DNA of 8,724 bases from assembly GCA_046732975.1 (NCBI GenBank), contig JBKPOG010000061.1:1-8724 (forward strand). The letters run 5' to 3'. The translations under genes and the position numbers were made by a program. The notes below the pieces were generated by a model that did not search any database, was not told the DNA's origin, and worked only from the letters and a program-made list of their open reading frames with translations. The DNA is from JAMXLO01 sp046732975. GTDB taxonomy: Bacteria; Pseudomonadota; Alphaproteobacteria; Acetobacterales; Acetobacteraceae. Shown one piece after another: positions 1 through 5,696 of the stretch (position 1 is its first letter; every line of letters begins with the position of its first letter).

Positions 1-334
1 ACAGCACCGTGTCGATTGATTCGCGTGGATAGCCCGCGGCAGCCAGGTCCTGCAGGAACGGCCCGTGCAGATCGTTCCACGTTGGGATCCGCCGGTTCTG
101 CTTGTCGTTGCCGAGGCAGGTGTCGACCACGATGCGTCGCGTCGGCGTCTCGACGATCAGGCTGTGGATGCTCATACGCAGCCGGCCGTCCTCGTCAGCG
201 AAGTGCGGCCGCAGCCAGGCGATCGGCTGGATTGCTTCACGTGTCGCCTGCGGCAGAATGAACCGGCTGCCGCCGGTGACCTCCAGCTCCACGATCTTCG
301 TCACTGTGACATGGCCGATCTGCCACTTGGACAT
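1..334 (-). CDS. MBL-fold metallo-hydrolase, 3' end cut off by the window edge
   Basis: The minus strand is open without a stop from an ATG at 334 to base 1, giving the first 111 residues of a longer protein. It begins MSKWQIGHVTVTKIVELEV and contains IHSLIVETPTRRIVVDTCLG (about residues 56-75). This is the N-terminal beta-sandwich of the metallo-beta-lactamase fold as seen in lactonase/glyoxalase-II-like hydrolases: strands followed by an 'hSLIVET..rrIVVDT..GN.K' stretch. The zinc-binding HxHxDH motif normally follows shortly after and would lie just beyond the left edge, so catalytic competence cannot be judged. The start is supported by GGGAGG (minus strand, 342-347) seven bases upstream. 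It is transcribed divergently from the isomerase gene at 406. The substrate is unknown; lactonase, sulfatase-like or other hydrolase activities are all possible. Confidence 0.8.
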   Translation of the reverse strand, partial: MSKWQIGHVTVTKIVELEVTGGSRFILPQATREAIQPIAWLRPHFADEDGRLRMSIHSLIVETPTRRIVVDTCLGNDKQNRRIPTWNDLHGPFLQDLAAAGYPRESIDTVL

Positions 335-391
335 GCGCCTGCCTCCCATATTGTGTCGCATTGGCCGCCGTATCACGATTGGCGCCGACGT

Positions 392-397
392 GGGAGG
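392..397 (+). promoter_or_regulatory. Ribosome binding site that selects a TTG start for the isomerase
   Basis: GGGAGG lies eight bases upstream of TTG at 406. The frame is open back to a TTG at 361, but that codon has no comparable Shine-Dalgarno. The residues before 406 (MAAVSRLAPTWEDTD) also do not look like the family's N-terminus, whereas MAQHIDYYASLNSPW does. The site therefore fixes 406 as the start. Confidence 0.75.
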
Positions 398-405
398 ACA
401 CCGAC

Positions 406-1014
406 TTGGCCCAGCACATCGACTACTACGCCTCGCTCAACTCGCCGTGGACGCATCTCGGTGCGGCGCGCATTGAGGCACTCGCGGCAAAACATGGCGC
501 CACTCTGCGCATTTATCCGGTGGATTTCGGCACCGTGTTCGCCGGCTCCGGCGGCTTGCCGCTGCCGAAGCGCGCGCCACAGCGTCAGGCATATCGATTG
601 ATGGAGCTGCGTCGTTGGCGCGACTTTCTCAGCGTGCCGATCAATGTCGAACCCAAGTTCTTTCCGTCCAGCGAGGCGCTCTCCGCGCCTTGCGTCGTCG
701 CGTTGCGCGAAATCCAAGGCGACGAACCTGCGATCCGGCTGGCGCATCGCGTGCTGAAGGCGGTGTGGCAGGACGAGCTGAACCCTGGCGACCCGGCCAC
801 ACTCGCGAAGCTGATTGCTGAGGTAGGACTGAATGCCGATGCGGTTATGCAGCTCGGCGCGGAACCGCGCTGGGCCGAACGCCGTAACGCGGATACGCAG
901 GCGGCGCTCGCGCGCGGCGTGTTCGGTGCCCCGAGCTATGTCATCGGCGATGAGATATTCTGGGGTCAGGATCGGCTGGATTTTGTCGAGCGGAAGCTGG
1001 CGCGTGGAAAGTGA
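406..1014 (+). CDS. 2-hydroxychromene-2-carboxylate isomerase-like (DsbA/GST-kappa family)
   Basis: Predicted 202-residue cytoplasmic protein of the thioredoxin-fold DsbA/kappa-GST group. In naphthalene-type aromatic catabolism HCCA isomerase interconverts 2-hydroxychromene-2-carboxylate and trans-o-hydroxybenzylidenepyruvate using glutathione. Seen in the sequence: N-terminal DYYASLNSPWTHLG, where S13-P14-W15 replaces the CxxC of true DsbA and Ser is the glutathione-contacting residue of the family; a helical insertion in the middle; and the C-terminal signature GVFGAPSYVIGDEIFWGQDR with its cis-Pro loop. Length is normal for the family. The start is taken at TTG 406 because of the GGGAGG eight bases upstream. 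The MBL-fold gene diverges from it. No other naphthalene genes are visible, so the true substrate may be another glutathione-dependent isomerisation; many family members are annotated only by homology. Confidence 0.85.
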   Translation: MAQHIDYYASLNSPWTHLGAARIEALAAKHGATLRIYPVDFGTVFAGSGGLPLPKRAPQRQAYRLMELRRWRDFLSVPINVEPKFFPSSEALSAPCVVALREIQGDEPAIRLAHRVLKAVWQDELNPGDPATLAKLIAEVGLNADAVMQLGAEPRWAERRNADTQAALARGVFGAPSYVIGDEIFWGQDRLDFVERKLARGK

Positions 1015-1034
1015 TGTTCTGTGCGGTTAGGGTT

Positions 1035-1068
1035 AGTCATTGACAGTGACTTCCCGCTCGAGTAGCGC
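1035..1068 (+). promoter_or_regulatory. Candidate sigma-70-type promoter with an overlapping dyad, upstream of the OmpA lipoprotein gene
   Basis: A perfect TTGACA at 1040-1045 is followed after exactly 17 bases by TAGCGC at 1063-1068, a poor -10 that keeps only the first TA. Transcription from here would start near 1075 and leave a short leader of about 17 bases before the ATG at 1092. The dyad AGTCA (1035-1039) - 7 bases - TGACT (1047-1051) brackets the -35 and could be an operator. The spacing is convincing but the -10 is not. Confidence 0.35.
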
Positions 1069-1091
1069 CAAACCAACGGGGGAGAAACACC

Positions 1092-1631
1092 ATGTCGAAA
1101 TGGCTGCTTGGTTTTGCGCTTTTATTCATGGCGGCGTGCGCGAACCACCTACAGACACTCGATCAGCAACTGAAGTCAGCGCTCGCTGGTGAGCCGGTAG
1201 TTATCAATTCACAAGAGACGAGCAGCGGTGTCAGTGGCTTGTTCAAGCAGAGCGGCACCATCACGCTGACGTCCAGCGCCGACTATCTATATCCTTCCGG
1301 TGGTTATGAGTTGCGTCCTGGTGCACCAGTGCTTAGCAAAATGGTGCCCATATTCCGCAACTTCCAACACACCACCATCTCGGTGATCGGTTATACCGAC
1401 AACACGCCCGTCGGTCCTCAGCTGCAGCGCATGGGGATCAGCAACAATACGGACCTGTCGCTGAAGCGTGCCTCAGAGGTGGTAGCCTTCTTCCAGTCGC
1501 AGGGCGTGAACCCTAATCTGCTGAACGCGAAGGGGTTCGGCGAGACCAACCCGGTTGCATCCAACGATACGCCGGAAGGTCGAGCCAGGAATCGACGCAT
1601 CGAGATCGTTCTCAGCGGTGACGGCACCTAG
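1092..1631 (+). CDS. OmpA/MotB-domain outer-membrane lipoprotein
   Basis: 179 residues. MSKWLLGFALLFMAAC is a short lipoprotein signal with lipobox FMAAC, so the mature chain would begin at lipidated Cys16; Ala at +2 is compatible with outer-membrane sorting. Residues about 85-176 form an OmpA C-terminal-like peptidoglycan-binding domain: VIGYTDNTPVG, then the conserved NTDLSLKRASEVVAFFQSQG helix and the basic end RARNRRIEIVLS. The expected Asp (NTD) and Arg (RNRR) that contact diaminopimelate are in place. The probable role is anchoring the outer membrane to peptidoglycan, like Pal or small OmpA lipoproteins. There is no MotB-type membrane helix beyond the signal, so it is not a flagellar stator. 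The start is supported by GGGGGAG at 1078-1084, seven bases upstream. It appears to be monocistronic: a hairpin and a gene-poor stretch follow. Confidence 0.88.
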   Translation: MSKWLLGFALLFMAACANHLQTLDQQLKSALAGEPVVINSQETSSGVSGLFKQSGTITLTSSADYLYPSGGYELRPGAPVLSKMVPIFRNFQHTTISVIGYTDNTPVGPQLQRMGISNNTDLSLKRASEVVAFFQSQGVNPNLLNAKGFGETNPVASNDTPEGRARNRRIEIVLSGDGT

Positions 1632-1657
1632 CAGCAACCGCTGCGCCTCCGCGGACA

Positions 1658-1693
1658 CGGTACAACGCTGACCGCTCAGGGCAGCGTGTACCG
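1658..1693 (+). terminator. Hairpin downstream of the OmpA lipoprotein gene
   Basis: Left arm 1658-1670 (CGGTACAACGCTG) pairs with right arm 1682-1693 (CAGCGTGTACCG): 12 base pairs with one bulged A and an 11-base loop. It lies 27 bases after the stop codon. No T-tract follows, so it is not a textbook intrinsic terminator. It could end transcription weakly, protect the 3' end of the mRNA, or act on either strand. Confidence 0.45.
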
Positions 1694-1721
1694 CAGCGTC
1701 TCGTGGAAGAATGCTTGCTCG

Positions 1722-2067
1722 CTACTTGAATGCAAAGTCGGATGAGCTGAGCGACGCCATCTGGGTATTCTGCAGAACGATAGTCCCAGCCCCGGGAACG
1801 GCGCCGCCTTCCCTGGTCGATTGTGACAGTGAGTGACACCTCTTTAGGCGTGATTGTCTCGTCTGCGTTGCTACCTTTGAGAGTGGTCTTCGACTGATCC
1901 TGCATGGTGAAGGCCGCGTAACGCATGCATGCGTTGCGCGACCCAATGATCTGATACTGTGCTGTGGGTGGGAGTGCGCGGTTCGGACTTGCTACGGTCT
2001 ATTCAGGGACGACCTCGCCCGAGCTACCGAACCGTACGAAGAAGTCTTTCAGCTTTTGCGGCTGCAT
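1722..2067 (-). pseudogene. Apparently decayed small ORF: in-frame TAG plus one frameshift
   Basis: An ATG at 2067 on the minus strand has GAGG seven bases upstream and starts MQPQKLKDFFVRFGSSGEVV. An in-frame TAG interrupts it at 2001-1999, after 22 codons. The same frame then continues with natural composition (ALPPTAQYQIIGSRNACMRY ... TITPKEVSLTVTIDQ). Near 1815 this frame turns arginine-rich, while the neighbouring frame continues plausibly as EGGAVPGAGTIVLQNTQMAS and ends SSSDFAFK-stop at 1722. Removing one G from the GGG run near 1815-1818 joins the two halves, so the inferred original protein is about 114 residues. I do not recognise the family and claim no function. The alternative is that this is chance open sequence; I cannot show homology from here. 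Confidence 0.35.
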
Positions 2068-2108
2068 CCGACGACCTCGATCTCGACCGAGCCGCAGGAA
2101 CCACGCAG

Positions 2109-2233
2109 CTCGCGGGCACTGCCGTCGGCGCGCTGGCCGCTGGCTTCATCGCCGATGCGAGCCGCCGCCTTACCGAGGCCGCCTCGGCCCGCGGCCATTA
2201 CTTTCGACCGTACTGATGGTGCTGGCGAGGTAG
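2109..2233 (+). pseudogene. Remnant of an MFS transporter gene with an internal deletion
   Basis: Bases 2109-2189 align without gaps to 5247-5327 of the intact MFS gene with 11 mismatches in 81 by eye (about 86% identity). They encode LAGTAVGALAAGFIADASRR against LAATAVGVLAGGFIADATRR. The match resumes over GCGGCCATTAC after about 13 bases are lost. It then jumps near 2202-2205 to sequence matching 5617-5640 (CGACCGTACTGATGGTGCTG), the region coding TVLMVL close to the transporter's C-terminus, and ends at TAG 2231-2233. About 260 bases present in the intact copy are missing, and the two parts are in different frames. The piece retains the second 'motif A'-like loop (GFIADASRR) but cannot make a transporter. 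The divergence says it is not a recent copy of the neighbouring gene. Confidence 0.75.
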
Positions 2234-2255
2234 ACCTGCACGGCGCGTCGATACG

Positions 2256-4340
2256 TCATGCCGCGCGTCGTCGAATGAAGCGCTCGATGACCGACTTGAG
2301 CTTGCTTGTCTCGGTATCGTCCAAATGGAACTTCAGGTGCAAGTCGTCATCTCCGGCTGCCACGACCGTGAATGGCAGTGCGATATCGACATTGTCGAGG
2401 TGCAGCGTGCCCCGTGTCCCTTGTGCCAAAGAGCGATCTGCCTTGACCGATGCGCCGCCTTCGGAGATGTCGATGACCTGTCCGATGCGCGCCTCTTGGC
2501 CGGGAACACTGATCCGACAGCCAAGTTCTACTTTGTGACGGTCAGCTTCACGACGATCGACCTGTGTTGTCGAGGTGCGCACAGCTCGGATCACGGAGTG
2601 GCGCAACTCACCCATCGCGCTGTTCAATCCGGCGGCATTCTCGCGCACTTCAGCGGCATGTCTTCCGGTTTGTTCGGCCTCGCTGGAAACCTCTGCGGTT
2701 CGCCCCGCCATCTCTTTGGCAGCGGAGGCCGTTTCTGTAACATTACGAGAGATTTCCGCTGTCGCCGCGCCTTGCTCTTCAACAGCTGCCGCGATAGAGC
2801 CCGCGATAGTGTTGATCTCACCAATCGTTTGCTCAATGCGATCTACGGCCGCGACAGATGCGTCTGTGGCACCCCGTATCTTATCGATGTGTTGGGCAAT
2901 TTCGGAAGTGGAATGCGCCGTTTGCGTCGCAAGAGCCTTCACCTCGGAGGCAACCACCGCGAATCCCTTGCCAGCATCACCTGCCCGTGCTGCCTCGATC
3001 GTGGCGTTCAGTGCCAGCAGATTGGTCTTGGCGGCGATCGCGCCAATGATGTCAGCAACGGCGCCGATGCGCATTACCTGTTCGTTCAGGTCCAGAATAG
3101 TCGCACGAGTTTCTACACCGGCTGCTACCGCGCGGCTAACAACCGCGCTGGACTCGCCGGCTTGGGAGCTGATCTCTCGTATGGAGGCGCTAAGCTGATC
3201 GGCTGCACTTGCAACGGTCTGGGCATTGGCAAGTGCGTGCGCTGACGCGCTTGCAGCACTCTGCGCCGATTGTCCAGTACGTACGGCCGAAGCGCTCATT
3301 TCCTGGGCGGTCGCAGTCATTGCAGCTGTGCGCTCGCCAACAGCGTACAATGCCGCGGTTGTATCTCTCTCGATCCTGTCCGCCATTTCCACCAAAGCGG
3401 CGTGTTTTACCTGTTCGGCGTGGATCCGCTCCTGCGCCTCTGCAGCAGCCAGATCCCGCTCCTTCACCATGTGTTCCTTGAACACGGCCACAGCGCCGGC
3501 CATGTCACCGATCTCGTCTTGCCTACCGATCCCGGCGATACTCGCTCCCAGCTCACCATTGGCCAAAAGCATCATGCTATGTTGCAGCCGAGACAGCGGT
3601 CGCGTGATCCCGCGTGATACGATCCATGCGACGCCAATGCATATGACGAGCAGCGCGCCTACCAACGCGCTGAACCTGACGATACTGGCCATGGTCGCCG
3701 TCCGGACGTCATCGATGTAAAGGCCGGTGCCAACAAATATATTCCAGCCGGGCACTGGAAGGACGTAGGCAAGCTTTGGCTGCGCATTTTCTGATCCTGG
3801 CTTCGGATAGCGATAGATAGTTGTCCCCCCTCCTTGTCGCACGGCGGCGATCAACTCCTTCAGGAAGAACTTGCCGTCAGCGTCTCTTATATCGATGCGA
3901 TTGGTGCCCTCGACCTTGGGCGTCGGCCCAAGGACGAGGGTATTCGCGTCCATGTCGTAGACGAAATAGTAGCCTGCTCCGCCGTCGTAGCGGATCGGAC
4001 GAATTATATCACGATATCGCTGTATTGCCTGGTCGCGGGTGAGAGCCCCCGCCTGCACCGCTCGTTCGAGATCAGCAGCGATTGAAACCGCTTGCTCGGT
4101 GATCGCACGAAGTTTGTCGACCCGCGCGTCCAACATCTGATGATAGCGTTCATAGACGGCGAGCCCGCCAAGCAGCGCAAGACATAGCAACGAAGTGGCA
4201 ACAATAAACTGCAGGCGGACAACCAGATGCGGGTGGCTGATGCTCTTCCACAACCCAGACACGTGCAACGCTCCGAGATTAAACGACAGATCCAAACTCT
4301 CGTTCGACACGGCTAAGGACGAGTTAAGGCTGGTTGACAT
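2256..4340 (-). CDS. Methyl-accepting chemotaxis protein: Cache sensor, HAMP, MA domain, C-terminal PilZ
   Basis: 694 residues from the ATG at 4340. Order: cytoplasmic N-tail; TM1 about 43-62; periplasmic single Cache (sCache_2-like) about 65-215, with GGAGYYFVYDMDANTLVLGP and PGWNIFVGTGLYIDDV; TM2 about 222-241; HAMP about 241-295 (P-x-S-R-L-x... DEIGDM); MA signalling hairpin about 330-590, whose tip IAAKTNLLALNATIEAARAG (435-454) is the CheA/CheW contact; PilZ about 596-690. PilZ has both cyclic-di-GMP signatures: RxxxR (R597, R601) and DxSxxG (D624-S626-G629). sCache_2 domains of this kind usually bind small carboxylates or similar ligands. No CheB/CheR-tethering pentapeptide is seen at the end (FIRRRAA). 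The frame is open upstream to 4472, but those residues are proline/arginine-rich and overlap the divergent gene, so the internal ATG is preferred although its Shine-Dalgarno is weak. No che genes are nearby, so this is an orphan receptor. Confidence 0.92.
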   Translation of the reverse strand: MSTSLNSSLAVSNESLDLSFNLGALHVSGLWKSISHPHLVVRLQFIVATSLLCLALLGGLAVYERYHQMLDARVDKLRAITEQAVSIAADLERAVQAGALTRDQAIQRYRDIIRPIRYDGGAGYYFVYDMDANTLVLGPTPKVEGTNRIDIRDADGKFFLKELIAAVRQGGGTTIYRYPKPGSENAQPKLAYVLPVPGWNIFVGTGLYIDDVRTATMASIVRFSALVGALLVICIGVAWIVSRGITRPLSRLQHSMMLLANGELGASIAGIGRQDEIGDMAGAVAVFKEHMVKERDLAAAEAQERIHAEQVKHAALVEMADRIERDTTAALYAVGERTAAMTATAQEMSASAVRTGQSAQSAASASAHALANAQTVASAADQLSASIREISSQAGESSAVVSRAVAAGVETRATILDLNEQVMRIGAVADIIGAIAAKTNLLALNATIEAARAGDAGKGFAVVASEVKALATQTAHSTSEIAQHIDKIRGATDASVAAVDRIEQTIGEINTIAGSIAAAVEEQGAATAEISRNVTETASAAKEMAGRTAEVSSEAEQTGRHAAEVRENAAGLNSAMGELRHSVIRAVRTSTTQVDRREADRHKVELGCRISVPGQEARIGQVIDISEGGASVKADRSLAQGTRGTLHLDNVDIALPFTVVAAGDDDLHLKFHLDDTETSKLKSVIERFIRRRAA

Positions 4341-4463
4341 GGTGCACCAGCGAACAGTCTGCCTGGTTAGCCAGCCTCGCGGCGGGCGGCTCTTCCTGTG
4401 GCGGCTCAGCCTGGCAGGCGCCCACCGTCCCAGTCCTGGTTCCCGCCCTGGCCGGAATGGCGT
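4341..4463. promoter_or_regulatory. Divergent intergenic region between chemoreceptor and transporter operon
   Basis: About 120 bases separate the preferred starts of the two divergent genes, so promoters for both should lie here. A short dyad CTGG-TTAG-CCAG (4363-4374) and a repeated GGCGGCTC (4385-4392 and 4400-4407) are visible. No convincing -35/-10 pair was found on either strand. No regulator gene adjoins the region. Confidence 0.4.
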
Positions 4464-5690
4464 ATGGATCACTCCATGACGTCCGAGACAACAAGACCGA
4501 GCGAGACGCGCGCGCTCTGGCTTATCTCAGCTGCGCACCTGGTCAGCCATTTCCACTACCTGGTCCTCCCTCCGTTGTTCTATCTGCTGCGCCAGCGCAT
4601 GGGCGTCGGCTTCGTCGAACTCGGCCTGGTCATCACCATCTCCAACATCACCTCGGCGCTGGTGCAGGCGCCAATAGGCTATGCGGTGGACCGCTTCGGC
4701 CCGCGCCGCATGCTGATCCTCGGCCTTTGCCTCTCGGGCGTCGCCTATGGCTCGGTCGGCGTGTTCCCGTCCTATCCTTGGCTGATCTGCGCCGCCGCGC
4801 TGTTCGGTATCGCCAATGCCGTTTATCACCCGTCGGACTACTCGATCCTGGGTTCGGTCATCGACCCCGCACGCGTCGGCCGCGCATTCTCAATCCATAC
4901 GTTTTCCGGCTTCCTTGGCGGCGCAATCGCACCCACCGTGATGGTGCTGCTGGCGAGCACCTTTGGCTTCCGGGTCGCGCTACTCTGCGCGGGCGCACTT
5001 GGCTGGATCGTTGCCGTGCCTCTCCTGCTGGCACCGACGCTCGACCAGGTGGCGGGGCCCCGTCCGGCGACACGGCGCGAGGAGGCGCCTGCCCGGGTCC
5101 TACTCTCTCCGGCTGTGATAAGTCTGACCGGCCTATTCGCCTTGCTCAGCCTCTCCTCCGGCGCAATCACCGCATTCTCGGTGGTGGCGCTGGTTGCGCT
5201 CTACGGCGTGCAGGTCTCCGCTGCCAACGCCGCACTCTCCGCCTACCTCGCGGCCACCGCGGTTGGCGTGCTGGCCGGTGGCTTCATCGCCGATGCGACC
5301 CGCCGCCATGCCGAGGTCGCCGCGGCCGGGTTCGGTGCCGCGGCGGCCATTACCTTTACGATTGGCACCTTCGATCTTGGCGTGGTGCTGCTGCTGCCGG
5401 CAATGGCGGCGGCCGGCTTCCTCGCGGGCATGATTATGCCGTCACGCGACATGCTGGTGCGCGCAGCCGCCCCGCCGGGCATGACCGGGCGTGTATTCGG
5501 CATTGTCACCACCGGCTTCAACATCGGCGGCACGATTGGCCCTATGCTCGGCGGCTGGTTCATGGACAATGGCGCACCGCGCTGGATCTTCTACAGCTCG
5601 GTCTGTTTCATGCTGGCGACCGTGCTGATGGTGCTGGTGGGTGACTGGCGCGCACGGCAGCGCGCCGGCGGTATGGCTTTGGCGGAGTAG
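4464..5690 (+). CDS. Major facilitator superfamily (MFS) transporter
   Basis: 408 residues if started at ATG 4464 (404 from ATG 4476; a GTG at 4398 would add a proline-rich tail that looks non-native). The protein is almost entirely hydrophobic segments, consistent with 12 transmembrane helices in two halves joined by a charged loop (about 192-212, PTLDQVAGPRPATRREEAPA). Motif A is clear after TM2 (GYAVDRFGPRR, 72-82), with a degenerate second copy in the C-half (GGFIADATRRH, 272-282). HLVSHFHYLVLPPLF at the start and NAVYHPSDYSILG at 118-130 recall the fosmidomycin-resistance-like branch of MFS, but the substrate cannot be read from this. The aminotransferase gene starts 6 bp after its stop, so the two are co-transcribed and the cargo is probably the enzyme's substrate or product. 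A decayed relative of this gene lies at 2109-2233. Confidence 0.9.
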   Translation: MDHSMTSETTRPSETRALWLISAAHLVSHFHYLVLPPLFYLLRQRMGVGFVELGLVITISNITSALVQAPIGYAVDRFGPRRMLILGLCLSGVAYGSVGVFPSYPWLICAAALFGIANAVYHPSDYSILGSVIDPARVGRAFSIHTFSGFLGGAIAPTVMVLLASTFGFRVALLCAGALGWIVAVPLLLAPTLDQVAGPRPATRREEAPARVLLSPAVISLTGLFALLSLSSGAITAFSVVALVALYGVQVSAANAALSAYLAATAVGVLAGGFIADATRRHAEVAAAGFGAAAAITFTIGTFDLGVVLLLPAMAAAGFLAGMIMPSRDMLVRAAAPPGMTGRVFGIVTTGFNIGGTIGPMLGGWFMDNGAPRWIFYSSVCFMLATVLMVLVGDWRARQRAGGMALAE

Positions 5691-5696
5691 ACGAGG

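Larger units (their letters stand above)
1632..2255. other. Gene-poor interval between the lipoprotein and chemoreceptor genes
   Basis: No intact gene can be supported here. The plus strand carries the 3' hairpin of the lipoprotein gene and a decayed MFS fragment. The minus strand carries a broken reading frame. The three 74-104 codon open frames found in this stretch change from natural-looking to arginine-rich composition partway along, as expected for damaged or non-coding DNA. No transposase, terminal inverted repeats or tRNA were seen that would explain how the scar arose. Confidence 0.6.

Noticed and set aside
351..376. TTGTGT...TATCAC as a promoter for the isomerase
   Set aside because: The spacer is only 14 bases and both hexamers are poor matches.
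1092..1631. OmpA-domain protein as a flagellar MotB or a Pal of a Tol-Pal operon
   Set aside because: It has a lipobox signal rather than a MotB membrane anchor, and no tol or mot genes adjoin it.
1999..2001. TAG as a recoded (read-through) codon in the minus-strand frame
   Set aside because: There is also a frameshift downstream, so simple decay explains both; no selenocysteine or pyrrolysine signal is expected for TAG in such a host.
2325..3245. 306-codon open frame on the plus strand
   Set aside because: Fully antisense to the MA domain of the chemoreceptor; Cys/Arg-rich composition with no recognisable motif. It is a shadow of a GC-rich coding gene.
4341..4472. Upstream start for the chemoreceptor at 4472
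   Set aside because: The extra 44 residues are Arg/Pro-rich, do not belong to the family, and would overlap the divergent MFS gene start.
4334..5644. 436-codon open frame on the plus strand in another phase of the MFS gene
   Set aside because: Arg/Gly/Pro-rich translation typical of an out-of-frame read of GC-rich DNA; the other phase gives a clear transporter.
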